A stretch of DNA of 64,000 nt from Nipponacmea schrenckii (taxonomy: Eukaryota; Mollusca; Gastropoda; Lottiidae): positions 9,300,001 through 9,364,000 of the forward strand of contig JAUJPP010000012.1 of the NCBI GenBank assembly GCA_030562195.1. Reading direction: 5' to 3'. Both the position numbers and the translations under genes were made by a program. Below, one piece after another: positions 50,101 through 61,983 of this stretch. The notes under the pieces are model-generated. The model saw only the letters and a program-made list of their open reading frames with translations. It was not told where the DNA came from and searched no databases. Position 1 is the stretch's first letter; every line of letters starts with the position of its first letter.

Positions 50101-50999
50101 AAATTGTCAAAACTTATATCATTGTGATGAATGGTGTAACTTATTTTGGTATCTATTTAGTATAGATATATGTCAATGGTTCTTGCTCCAAAATTTGATC
50201 TGCATAAAGTGCAGTACATATTCCATATACTCATAGAATGTAACAAATTTGTATTAGGTTTAAATTTACCAATATGAGTAAAATTTATATATTAGTATAT
50301 GTGTCTATAGCAAGCAAAAAAAAAACCATGAAATTTCAATTACTATTGATTAAGGATAAACTCTACTAAAGTGAAAGTATAGTGTAGTTATAAAGAATTG
50401 ATTGTTTATATGAAGTATAGTAGCTGTAGTAATTTTTTAGGTAAAATGCCAAATATAAAATTATTTATATATAAGTTAATGATTAAAAGATAAATATAAA
50501 GATGATGATGTAGGTTTAGTATTATAAGTATTACTAATGACCATAACAAATTAAGTACATTAATATCATTTGGTGTTTCTCCAATTATAAATAATCTGGC
50601 TAGTCCCCAATATTATATCGCAAATGGTTTGTCCAGTAAATAGAACTAATTGAATCATTTACATCTCTTTGTTATTTCTCTTTATAATGTTCTTGGTCAC
50701 ATTATATCCATGCAATTCAAAATGGATGATAATACAGACCTTAAATTGTATGATTTGAAAATGTATTCTAGTATATACCGGTATATATATTAGTCTATTA
50801 TAATCAGTTGACTGACAAAAAAACAATCTTCTGAATTACCAAAACAATTAGAACAAATTACTTTAATAGTTGTTCTTAAAATGCACATTATATAGGAACT
50901 TTGGTTGATCAACTTGACTTTCCCACACCTGATTAGGCAAATTAAAATCAGGCAATGCCAAACAAAAAGGAAAAGTTAGTTATCCACCCTTTTTTTTTT
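47171..50999. other. 20-kb intron, unique stretch
   Basis: AT-rich intron. An irregular ATTCATTC tetranucleotide-type stretch lies at about 47652-47740. No exon, RNA or bounded element was recognised; minus-strand open frames at 48667 and 49068 have no family resemblance. Confidence 0.65.
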
Positions 51000-51125
51000 T
51001 ATTTGAACACAGAATTTGCAAAAACTAAATGAACCAAACTAAAAGGGGAAGACTTAGTTGAAAGATTCAAAGTAATATCTGGACCTATACTGGGATTGAA
51101 CCCTGGACCTTCAGCAAGCAAGAAT
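51000..51125 (-). mobile_element. SINE fragment
   Basis: On the minus strand CTTGCTTGCTGAAGGTCCAG followed by GGTTCAATCCCAG matches the B-box region of the SINE at 38690-39023 (CTTGCTCGCAAACCTG..., GTCCAGGGTTCAATCCTGG). The A-box end is missing or unrecognisable, so the copy is truncated or old. It has the same orientation as the first copy. Confidence 0.65.
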
Positions 51126-54068
51126 CTAATTTCAATAAGCTGTTTTTGCATCGTTGCACTCTACAAACATGTTTTATGGACTAATCCTTTAAGGTATTCT
51201 AAGTGATAGATTGCAATTTAGAATAATTGTGATGCTATTTATCCATGGGAAACTTCTCATTCTTTTATGTCAGTGGAATAAGACAGCGTCTGAGATTAAA
51301 AGAGCAATCTGATTATAAAGTGGATGATTATAAATCTGGTTTAAGTTGGTATTTATATTGAAAATGTTTAATGTGTAGTAAAATCTATAAATATAGTTAT
51401 ACTATGTTGTTTTTTACTTCACTGTAAAGAGAGTTCTAATAGTCTATTTATAGTAACTGGAAGATATTTTAGATTAGAAGAGATAAACAATGTTAGAATT
51501 TAGATATCAGATAATTTCTGTGGTTTCCTTCAATATATTTATATTAGTAGAGTTTGCCAATGAGTTCAATAATCAGATTTCTTGGCTGTTAGAATGATTT
51601 TATTATTTAAACTACTATCTTCTAAAATACGTTGGTACATCAAAAATTTCCTGCTATCCCTATTTTTATATGAATTGCAAAATCAACTTCAAAACTACTT
51701 TGCATTGATAAAATATAAGCATACATTTTATTACTTTGAAAATTTTTCATACAAAATTTTTAATATTTTGGGTGTTTTTTGGTCTGAGAGTACTTGAATC
51801 TGATTCCAGTTTCTACAAAATATGTCAAGGAAAGTTTGGTTTGGCAAAGGCTAAAAAATATGTAATTTTACCTTAAATAATATTATTCTAATAGATACTC
51901 AGTTGGTAATGGATACATATAATTTAAAATTAAATCATTCTAAGGTTAAATGGAGACATAACTGGTAGAAATTGTCTTCGGAAACTAAATGAATATTTAA
52001 TTCATTTCTTCACAAGAAACATTAAGTTTTCAGTTTTGTTTGTAAATATGCAAGGTAATTTTGATATGTAGTTTACTCTACATTAGAATCAATGAAATGG
52101 GCAATCATAATTACAGGTATATGTATACAAACAATTTTTAAACATGACCTTATAGTTTCAAGTAATGATAAAAATTTACAGCTTTAAGAATAATTTGAAC
52201 TGCAGTGACCTGATTAACACATGACACAAATTAGGTTACAGGATTAAAGAAACCTAAGTATTGTACTTAACATAATAGGCTAAAACACTTGACTATCTAT
52301 CTCATTGTGTCTCTACCAATCTCAATAGATTTACAGGTTTTACCTTTGATTACATCACCAAACAAACCTATTTATAGTTTACCTCATTATCCCAGCTATA
52401 CAGCTGGTAGGTAGACTGGTGGCAGGGTTACATTCTTACAGCTATTTCTTTATCTGTCTGCACTGTCCACAATCAGAAGATGAAAAGTATGTAGATTACT
52501 GTGGTATTTAGGATATAGTTAATACAGACATGTTTTATACATGAGAAATTATGATGTGCTGTGACCTTCTGCCAACTGGGTGACCTTTTCAATGATGAAT
52601 TAATGATACTACCAACAGCTTGTGTTTCCAGTTGCTATTTTTCAAACAAAGTGGAGTGATGTGTTGTGGAATTGTGGGAGTAGTTTAGGTAGAGTGAAAT
52701 AATGTGTTTGGTTTAATTCTCTGGATAATCTTAACAAGGAATTACAAAGCTAGATAGCTTTCTGTGAAAATTGGTGGTTTTGAAACTAGACTCTGCAGAT
52801 TTTGTTATTTGTAGATGACAAAATTTATTGCCACATTGACAAAGTGTGTATTGTTCCCCATTGATTTGCTATACTTGTTGAAAATAGGGAGATATTTCAT
52901 TGAGTTCTATATTTTCCAAATAAATCTGAGATCAAGTGGTCCTTATTGATGAAACTAAAACTTGGTTTAGGTTTAGTTGTTTACCAATTTGTTTACAATA
53001 ATATTTCATGCTAGTATTTACGATTTTATCAAAAGAATTTCGAAAAAAGTATAAAGAAATTTAATACTTCTAAAATAGATTTGAATTTGTTTAAATTTGC
53101 TTACTGTGCGTTTTTGATAGTAGTGATTAAGTAAATGATTTGGCTTTGTGCCAGCAGTAATTGTGTTAACTGTAAGAAGTAAGGTGTAAAATGATATTCA
53201 ATATAATTAAAATGAAAGTACTGCAGTCTAAAAATAACCCAAAGAATGTTAAAATAGAAACATATGTCAATTAGTTCATAAACCACATTTTGTGCTGCCA
53301 ATGAGCTAGGTTGAAATAGTACCATTTTGTACTAGATATTTGATATACATTTGATATTGTGTGAAATTTTGAGTTAACATGTACCTGGAATTTTAAGAAT
53401 TCGTTTGGATTTTGAAAATCTAAAGAATTTTTGAGTGGCCTAAATTCTTCATTGGACAATTATATAATATTATCGAACTGTAATTTTAGAATGTTCACCC
53501 GATTATACAGAAGTTCACAGATACCTCATTTAAAATTGAGTTAGTATTTAGTCATCATACTGTATATTTCAATTTCAATATAAACAGATAAGGTCTTGAA
53601 ATTTTAGTTGAGTAAGCTTACTGATTAGAGTATCATCTTCCTCATTTAAATCAAGATGATATGATAATATATGGAATATTATTGCGAATTGTAGTTATTG
53701 TCAAGTGGGTGTGATACATTATACTCCAATTTCCTTTTTAATTGTTCATATGACTTTTACATACAGACTTTACAATACAGATTACAATTTATTTCAGTGG
53801 TATGTTAAAACAGGTTGATCCTTTGTGAAGTGACTATTGCACAGATCGAAACAAATGTCATATTTGATATAAGTGATAATAACATGGTTAATATAATGTT
53901 CTAAATTCAAAACACAGTTTGATAGGAAATTATAAACAATTAACTGAAGTGAACGTCACACCCTAGTCGATAGGATATAAAGATATTAGTAATATATCTG
54001 TAGTGAGATATGTGATATCGGAAATAAGATTATTTTTAAGAAGATCAGGAAATCACAAAGGATTAATC
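51126..54068. other. 20-kb intron, unique stretch
   Basis: AT-rich intron upstream of the second candidate alternative first exon. No gene, RNA or bounded repeat was recognised. Confidence 0.65.
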
Positions 54069-54097
54069 ATGACCATTCCAATGAGAAAAGTTACCAG
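54069..54097 (+). CDS. dlg1: candidate alternative first exon 2 (short PDZ3-SH3-GK isoform)
   Basis: ATG at 54069 (A at -3) opens MTIPMRKVT plus a split Arg and ends at a strong donor (ACCAG|GTAAGA). It leaves in phase 2, so splicing to the PDZ3 exon 1.8 kb downstream gives [18 protein letters not shown] in frame. The upstream frame has no other ATG before a TAG at 53964-53966. A nine-codon first coding exon is short, so chance is a real alternative, but the donor quality, phase and position next to PDZ3 agree. The basic, short N-terminus resembles neither the full-length start nor the 44189 exon. Confidence 0.45.
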
Positions 54098-55873
54098 GTA
54101 AGATATCACATTTCCAGAAAACTGATGACATGTGCATTAAAGTTGGTCAATACAGTATTAATTTTCTATTGTGCTCTGAAAATTCCTAAATTCTTTTTAT
54201 AAAGCGAAATAGTTTTCATGACAAGCTTTGATTTAAACCATCCAAACTCACTTTTCACCATAAGTCTAATTATTCTTATTATGTAGATTTAACAAGATAA
54301 CACACACTTACCTAAAGGACAACACTAAAAAGATATTTATTTTAGTCAAAATTTCAAAAATATTGTATCACTTTAAATACATATGTATATTACATGAAAC
54401 ACTATGAAATTTATATTTTGATGACACTTATTCACTTATACTATTTTAAAGTTGTAAAATGACATTTAAGGACATTTGTATCCTGAGTGGCTGAGTTGAG
54501 TCTTCTAATTTGTAGAAAGTGTATTCTCTGATGAATAAAGGATCCTTCTTAACATTTTTGATACAGAAATAAAATATAGTCAAAAAGAAATGATAAACAT
54601 TATATAGAATAGTTGGAGGTTAACAGGATCTCTCCAGTTTGAAATAAACTGAAGCCTGATGCAAAGTATCTGTAGATGGTTGTAATATAGTTTATATCCT
54701 GTTTCTGATTACCAATACAGTCATTGATATACTTAATCCATAGAGTATCACAAAGTATTCATGGAAGATAGAATTTAGAATTAGTTTGTCTGATGATTCT
54801 GAAAGATTTTCTTCCTTAAAGCAATAGATTATTGGTACATTAACACATTGATGTTGACAACTGTACTTCTGTCAGGTTTGACAAGCTAATCTTCCGTAAG
54901 TTTAGAGTAAATCCTGTTCGTGTACATTAATCTTCACTTCGTAACTAGATCGTAAACAGCTTGTTAGAGGAAGTTTTCAGAACATCATGTGGATTTAAAA
55001 CTCATAATTGTCACACAAAAATAGTGTCATCAGTTTATATGTATCACTGAAACAACCTACACAAAAATCAATTGACATCAGATATTTAGCTGTTATTTAA
55101 TGATGGAAACTGATGTTGACATTCATCTTATATATGATATGTTATCTCATCTGCAAGTGAGACTGGTAAAAAATTCAGCATTTTTCACTTGTATTAAAAG
55201 AATTTCTACAATGATATATTCAGAGCTTCTGAATTAGCTGTACTTTTTGCATTGAATATATCATGTTTTTTTGGGGGGGGAGGGGGGTTGGAAATTAAAG
55301 ATTAAATCTTTGAAATGAAATTTCTACTTTCTTCATTCAACTTTTGTACAAGATTTGAATTTAATAAAAAAATACCTTTATGTAATACAAATAGTTAATG
55401 ACAATATGGTTCATATATCTTGATAAGCAATTTTGCATTACCTGTACTTAACATAGAGTGTAGAAAAGGAATATTAACAAAGGTAGCGAACAAATACATA
55501 AGCAATTTTGCAGTACTTAATATAAAATGTAGAAAAGGACTATTAACAAAGGTAGCCAACAAATACATATTCATTAAATACTGACTTAACAAAGGGGAAC
55601 AACCCAATGTACTTTTCACAAACCATTATTTTGAATTCTTCCCTGAAATATTTGAGTGAAGATGTAATGTAATAGGCATACAAGATCAAATTAAACAGCT
55701 ATTTTAATTATTTATACTATCAATGATAAAAACAATGTCAACAAACAACAAAACACATAAAACATCATAGTTGTGTAAATTTCTGTATCAAATAAATATT
55801 TGTAATTTAATGTCTACTAGTACTTGTGTATTTGAAGCCATTCTTTAAATCCAGGAAATATTTTATATTGTAG
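54098..55873. other. intron before PDZ3
   Basis: AT-rich. A poly-G stretch lies at 55273-55287. Two diverged copies of a 75-bp unit (AAGCAATTTTGCA... GGTAGCGAACAAATACAT) stand head to tail at about 55425-55570. The intron ends in the TATTTTATATTGTAG acceptor. Confidence 0.75.
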
Positions 55874-56030
55874 AGAACCACGTAAGATAACCTTAAAGAA
55901 AGGATCCACTGGTTTAGGTTTTAATATTGTGGGTGGAGAAGATGGAGAAGGGATATTTGTATCATTTATACTGGCAGGAGGACCAGCAGATCTCAGTGGT
56001 GAATTACGGCGTGGTGATCAAATAATATCA
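55874..56030 (+). CDS. dlg1: DLG PDZ3 domain, N-terminal part
   Basis: Enters in phase 2 (completing Arg) and leaves in phase 0 at ATATCA|GTAAGT. The product starts [20 protein letters not shown] and continues [37 protein letters not shown].....[19 protein letters not shown] is close to the vertebrate DLG PDZ3 and unmistakable. PDZ3 binds neuroligin- and CRIPT-type C-termini in relatives. Three different upstream donors (35835, 44244, 54097) are phase-compatible with this acceptor, which makes it the likely entry point for short isoforms. Confidence 0.98.
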
Positions 56031-56585
56031 GTAAGTATTGCATTTTATAGCTTTGGTGGTGTTCAGAACCTAGATAACACAAGGTGTATACCAGGACTGG
56101 TCAGATAGCTGTACAATCCAACACAGACTTTCTAATTAGTAACACGTTAATTAAGTTCTGAGACAAGTTTGAAATATATCTTACCATATCTCAAGTTTTA
56201 GAAGAATATTTCACCTATTTTTCTACTCCTTTCTACCTAAATACATGTCACAATGCTTGAAATGCCTAGTGGGGGTCACACTAGTGCTGTCTAATTGTGA
56301 AGATGGAACAATAAACCAAGGCCTTGTATGCTACAGGCTGTTTCTCGACTGCTAGCGTTGGCAAAATTTCTCTCATTGCAGCCTGTATGGCATTGGCATG
56401 TCTTCATTAGCTCATAAGGTGCAGAAGAGTAGGACGAAACTCATTTCATTTATGAAATGCTTAGCTTTGATGAATTACATTTTGTACTCTCAGATAAGAT
56501 TAAACTTTTTGTTTGGGCTAATCAAATCAAAAGAATGTTGGTCAATCCAAAAAAAAAGTGTTAGCTGTCCAAAGTGTGCTGGTTG
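56031..56585. other. intron inside PDZ3, left part
   Basis: Unique sequence between the PDZ3 exon and minisatellite D. Nothing was recognised. Confidence 0.75.
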
Positions 56586-57045
56586 ATATAAGCAAAAGTG
56601 CTTGTTGATCAAAGCCCATAAAGTGCTAGCTGATCAAAACCAATAAAGTGCTGGCTGATCAAAACCTACAAAGTGCTGGCTGATCAAAACCTACAAAGTG
56701 CTGGTTGATCAAAACCAAAAAAGTGCTGGTTGATCAAAACCTACAAAGTGTTGGTTGATCAAAGCAAAAGTGCTGGATGATCAAAACCCAAAAAGTGCTA
56801 GTTGATCAAAACCTAGAAAGTGCTGGTTGATCAAAGCAAAAGTGCTAGTTGATCAAAACCTAGAAAGTGCTGGTTGATCAAAGCAAAAGTGCTAGTTGAT
56901 CAACACCTAGAAAGTGCTGGTTGATCAAAGCATAAGTGCTTGTTGATCTAAACCTAAAAATTGCTGGTTGATCAAAACCTAAAAAATGCTGGTTGATTAA
57001 AACCCAAAAATTGCTGGTTGATTAAAGCAAAAGTGGTTGTTTAGT
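56586..57045. repeat. ~25-bp minisatellite D
   Basis: About 18 tandem copies of a 22-26 bp unit of the form AAAGTGCTGGTTGATCAAAA followed by CCTAC, CCTAG, CCCA or nothing. A shorter variant (AGCAAAAGTGCTAGTTGATC) alternates with the long one between 56760 and 56940. The right end decays after GATTAAAGCAAAAGTGG. Confidence 0.95.
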
Positions 57046-58826
57046 TTTCTTCAAATATGGTTCTATCTTTTAAATGATAAAAGAAGAATGTGTAGGAAGT
57101 TAATTGAAACAACATGAGGACATTGTAATTCTTCAAGTTGTATAGACAAAGAATAAATAAATTTTCTATCAGACACATTATTTATAAAACTGTCAGGATT
57201 TCTCTTAGATTTTATGAATAAACCTATTTCAATCTCTATCCAGTGGCAGTCAGGTATTAATTTAGAGAACCATGTCATAAAAAAATACTGATAAAAATCA
57301 TTAGCCCAAACCTATAATACTTGCTCAGGTTCTGACCCAATCGCTTGTATTTCAATAAAACTTCCATTGTGCTTTATTTTTTTGTTTACTCTTTTCCTTT
57401 TGATATCGAAGTTTTTGTTGATTTTTCACAAGGACTGTCTTTTTCTTACTTTGAGTTTAGTAATACACAGTCCAATTTGGAAAAATTGAAGTGTGTTGTT
57501 ACCAAAATGTCTTTTTAGGGAAACAATTCATTGAAACAAATATGGGCAAAAACAGTACATTAAAAAATAACTTAATTATTTCTAATGCAACCAATAGAAA
57601 TGTGATAGTAGTTAAAAGTGTTATCACTGTTATTTAAATGTACTTACCTATCCTAGCTGGTATGTCAATTCTGTGCTATCTCTTGTGATAAATCATACTT
57701 CATTCATATCAAAAACTCAGATAATACTCCCTGTTGAATATACTGTCAAGTCCAGTATACAGTGTGGTTGTCTAGGATAAGTCAGGTTGATAGATGATTT
57801 TAAGTTCTTTTTGGAGTATATTAGTCCTTACCATCAAGGTATTTTTAAAGTAAGTTAATAATATATGTAAACACTAGAAGAAAAGACATATTTTGGAGTT
57901 TTTTTAATAGCCTCGGGCAGTTTGTGTACAGAAATGTTTGGTACATGTTTGCTATTACTAGAGTTGTTTTAACTGTTATAATTTAAATACAGTAGATGGT
58001 TGGTATGTGTTAATTTTTCAAGTAAACAGTCGTATTGAGAAAGGTATTGCATTATTTGTGTTTTTGTAATGGTTTAATTTTACTATGATACAGAAGAGAT
58101 TATTTAGGATTTACTTATTATTCATTTGTATTCATTCAACAGATTTTTCTAAAATAATGTTTTGTGGTTTGTTTTAATATTTGAAGGAAGAAATGACACA
58201 AAATTTTGTTTCTCATTAGATGGTTTCAAAAGGATTTGTTGTTTTTTGCATGTTTTTGAAATAACAGTGAAGAAAAATCAAATCATATTAAGGTATCTTG
58301 TGACTTGTGTAATAATGAAGTGAATAAATAGCACTGAATCATTCACTACCTCAATATCTTCATCTGTTTAATGTTGAATCTATAAAATATAATTCATTCT
58401 GTTTTACTTCTGTAGGTCTAAAACAGAAGTTGCTCAATTTGTGAAAACTAAGCTTTTATATCAGTATAGAGAGAATATGCCATTAATTTTTATAACCTAA
58501 TCTATTTAAAAAATTTATTTCCGTCTATGTAAACTTTTTAGGTTTTCGAGGTGTAAGAAACCACTGTATGGATTTAAATATCTAGATATAGTTTATATTG
58601 TATCTTTTTATTCAATGATTGATTTTGAGGGTGCGTGTATCTTATACAAGTATAATATTTCAATGATATCAGTTCTGTTATTTAATGGTAGAGGTTTACA
58701 AATTATCTAGAAATTTGTTTAACAGAATTTAATTGATTTTCAAGTCGAGAAGAAAAAAAAAATAATTTTGAATCATATCAAGTTTGAATGTTGCTTGTAA
58801 TGATTTTATTCTGTGTCTCTTTCAAG
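57046..58826. other. intron inside PDZ3, right part
   Basis: AT-rich intron ending in TGTGTCTCTTTCAAG. No gene or bounded repeat was recognised. Confidence 0.75.
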
Positions 58827-58929
58827 GTTAATGAATCAGATTTACGCGTTGCTACACATGAAGAAGCAGCTGCAGCATTAAAACGCGCTGGAGATGTTGT
58901 TGAAGTAGTTGCTCAATATAAACCTGAAG
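58827..58929 (+). CDS. dlg1: DLG PDZ3 domain, C-terminal part
   Basis: Enters in phase 0 and leaves in phase 1 (GAAG|GTAAGT). The product is [20 protein letters not shown], then [14 protein letters not shown]. The histidine of [11 protein letters not shown] is the class I ligand-selecting residue. VVAQYKPEE corresponds to the VAQYRPEE that ends PDZ3 in relatives and leads into its extra alpha-3 helix. The intron in front is at the position that also splits PDZ2. Confidence 0.97.
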
Positions 58930-60067
58930 GTAAGTTATTATCTACTATACCCTTATTGGTTCTATATGAAATTATCAGTGACAAACTAGTAAAACTTGTT
59001 ACATTATCTTTGACTTAATCTATAACGTGGAATCAGTACATTCTGAAAATCTAATTTTATTATTGCATTTTATGAGAAAAACTAGTAGACAGCATATTTA
59101 AGATTAAATCTTTTTCTACTGGTATTTGAATCATTATACATTGATATGAATTTCTATTTGCATTTTGAAGGTAAGTTGTGTTTTCTGAAAAGTGTACGAA
59201 ACAGCCATTTTGTTATCACAAAATTGATGTAGTTACATGTAGATATATATTCTTAGCGCTAAGGAAATTAAATTACCTTATCTCTTTACTATTTTGAACT
59301 CAGGTTAAAGGAGTCTTGTAGTTGACGGACTCTATTATTATTGTCATGTAGAATAATCCTTTATAATGGTTGTGTTGGGTTGTATGTTTCATCCGTTTTA
59401 AGTGATGCAGGTCAATGGGGCTGACATTAAAAAGTGTCTAGTTATTCGCATAAGAAATCAAATCAAAGTCCTGTATGCTACCAAATGTGTATTTTTAAGT
59501 TCCCTAACCAGTCAGAAATGAAAAAATAGCAGGTTCATGCCACTTTGCAAAATAACAATCAATACTACTAATTTTGCCCATCTTCATTAGATGAAATATG
59601 TGCAGAAAAATAAGGTGTAAAACTCCATTTATAACATTTCATTTTATCAAGTCTGTTTTTGATATCACTCTATTTCCTATAGATCTGCATGGACCTTTTT
59701 TATTTTTTTAGTTTCAAACCTTTTGAATATTGAATATAAATTGAAATATATCAAGTTATTGTATTGAAAGTAAAATGTTTTTAAAATGTAATAGATCGCC
59801 ATAGTTAGGTCTAGTTACACTTTTGAAATCATAAAATTTCACCTACAGTAGACTTGTTATTATGATTTGGTCCTTTAAAGTGAAAACTATAATATCTGCA
59901 TGTAACTTTATTATTTATAGAATATATTTCATGTTAGATTGTATCTAGTTTAGAATTTCTTTCAGCCTTATCTTATATGTATTTTTATTATATTACATTT
60001 AAAAAGAACTTGTTTAAATTATAAAACATTTAAACACACAATTTTACAACTAACTTATTATTTCTAG
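58930..60067. other. intron, 1.1 kb
   Basis: Ordinary AT-rich intron with GTAAGT donor and TTATTATTTCTAG acceptor; nothing else was recognised. Confidence 0.85.
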
Positions 60068-60170
60068 AATACAACAGATTTGAAGCTAAAATACAAGATT
60101 TAAGAGAACAAATGATGAACACAAGTTCTGGTAGTTTACGAACCACTCAAAAACGATCTTTATATGTCAG
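60068..60170 (+). CDS. dlg1: DLG exon: PDZ3-SH3 linker
   Basis: Enters in phase 1 and leaves in phase 2 (GTCAG|GTAAGT). The product is [20 protein letters not shown], then [15 protein letters not shown]. This is the highly conserved segment between PDZ3 and SH3 ([19 protein letters not shown] and [15 protein letters not shown] in vertebrates). The first part forms the extra helix that packs on PDZ3 and helps couple it to the SH3-GK unit. Note the shorter Ser/Gly stretch here than in vertebrates. The frame fits both neighbours exactly. Confidence 0.97.
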
Positions 60171-61493
60171 GTAAGTTGTAACTGTCAGCCCCTGGCTAGA
60201 ATGGGTATATATAGGGGCACTTGACTTTTTAGTTGATACTTTACTTGTCAGTAGAATGACATAAGCCGTTTCGAGCAAAAAATTGTGTGGTGGGTAAATG
60301 TTATGAATAATTGAAGGTTTTATAAGTAAATAAAGAGAATTAAGTATAATAAATCATCCTTGTAATCTGATTGAATTTATATTGTGTTTTTAGTCATGTA
60401 ATTCAAATTTTGATGGCTGTATCCTGATTAGCTTTAATATTGCAACTGTAATGTTTGGGGGATTGATTGTAAACAACTTAGTATCACCAATTGAATAACA
60501 CATAATATACTATAAATAACTACTACCTGTAAAACATTATATTCAAGGTTTCAATCTTTCAGGATGTAAACACAAATACCTTGCATACTGTACTATAATA
60601 CAAGTCATTGTGTGCATAGGTCAGAGTAGTCTAATTATTATACAAGCTATATTTATGTCAATGAATCGAAACCTTGTATAAAAGTTAAAAAAGTAAAAAA
60701 AACGATTTTAACTATATGCTACAAACATTTTTTTTTCTCAAAAAGTGTTTTGTATTTGTATATATAAAGTCATACAATGTCAGAAGTGGGGTCACATGAT
60801 TTAGGACTTAAAACTTGAAATATTGAGTAGTGGGAATTTTAAGATGTTTATCAGCCCACACAATGTGTTATTTGATAGCTTTTTCTTAAAATCCAAAAGA
60901 TATAAACAGTAAATTGTGTAACTTTTAACATGATCTTATAATTGTGTCATGTTCTCTGCTGGTAGACATTGTTAATAACTGTTATTTCATTATGATGACA
61001 TTTTACTTTTTACTTTGTTATATATCATGATATAAATATGCTGGCTGTGCACTGAAGTTGATAAATAAAAATAGAGTAGCCAACTAAAATAGAAATTTAT
61101 GATTGTCATATTGTCATAATACTTTATGATTTGCATTATGGTGGTGTGACATTTCTGAATCAGATACACATTGTGAATTTAATCTATTAATAACAAAATT
61201 GACTCTTTCTATTCAGATATACCAAATTCAAATATAACCTTTCCTTCTTCAAATTCTTGTTTTGCCTAAGATGTAGCAGATCTGCTCTTGAATTCGCAAA
61301 GGTTTTCGGTAGTTAAAAGACAAAACTCCAAACTTTTAACTACCAAAGACATGACTAAGTGCCATTTGCTGTTAAAGTTATGGTTGTCTAATTCAGAATT
61401 CATGTGTGCTAGTTGCTAGTTTTCTTTTGATAGTTTTATCATTTATCCTTTTCAATTGAAATTTATGTTATCCGTTTATTTGTTTATTTCTAG
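60171..61493. other. intron, 1.3 kb
   Basis: AT-rich intron with GTAAGT donor and TGTTTATTTCTAG acceptor. A short GTAGTTAAAAGACAAAAC...TTTTAACTAC inverted pair lies near 61308-61344. Nothing else was recognised. Confidence 0.8.
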
Positions 61494-61670
61494 AGCATTA
61501 TTTGAATATGATCCTAAAAAAGATAGTGGTTTACCCAGTAAAGGTTTAGCCTTTAAATATGGTGATATATTACATGTTACAAATGCCTCTGATGATGAGT
61601 GGTGGCAAGCAAGGAGGATAACTCCTGATGGTGAAGAGGAGGGTATTGGTATTATTCCTTCAAAATCCAG
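61494..61670 (+). CDS. dlg1: DLG SH3 domain
   Basis: Enters in phase 2 and leaves in phase 2 (TCCAG|GTCAGT). The product is [66 protein letters not shown] is the SH3 RT-loop start, and DDEWWQARR is the conserved tryptophan pair. PSKSR corresponds to PSKRR, the last strand before HOOK. In MAGUKs this SH3 pairs with the GK domain within or between molecules rather than binding Pro-rich peptides. The open frame extends past the donor, so the exon end is set by the donor and by the fit of the next exon. Confidence 0.97.
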
Positions 61671-61910
61671 GTCAGTCATTAGTTCTAAAGACTTGTTACA
61701 AGTTGTTACTGTTTTGCGCACCACAACCCAGCTTAGCAAAAAAAAATACATTATGGTTCAAAATGACTGAAAATATATTTCCTTAAGATGATATAAAAAA
61801 ATATCTTGCCTACAATATTACTGAAATTTACATAATGGTAAAAATTATTGACTGATAATTACAAGAAACTAAGATTTAGATAATTTATAAAGATAATTTG
61901 TGAATTGTAG

Positions 61911-61983
61911 AGTTGATAGAAAAGAAAGAGCAAGATTAAAAAATGTAAAATTTACTGGTAAAAATAGTACAAGTACAGATAAG
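61911..61983 (+). CDS. dlg1: DLG HOOK region, basic segment
   Basis: Enters in phase 2 and leaves in phase 0 (GATAAG|GTAAGT). The product is VDRKERARLKNVKFTGKNST, STDK. It matches the VEKKERARLKTVKF of vertebrate DLG, the first, basic part of the HOOK that links SH3 to GK and binds calmodulin or protein 4.1-type partners in relatives. The end (KNSTSTDK) is where vertebrate DLG genes start their optional HOOK inserts. Confidence 0.95.

Noticed and set aside
61476..61751. 91-codon minus-strand frame opposite the SH3 exon.
   Set aside because: It is the antisense shadow of the strongly conserved SH3 coding sequence.
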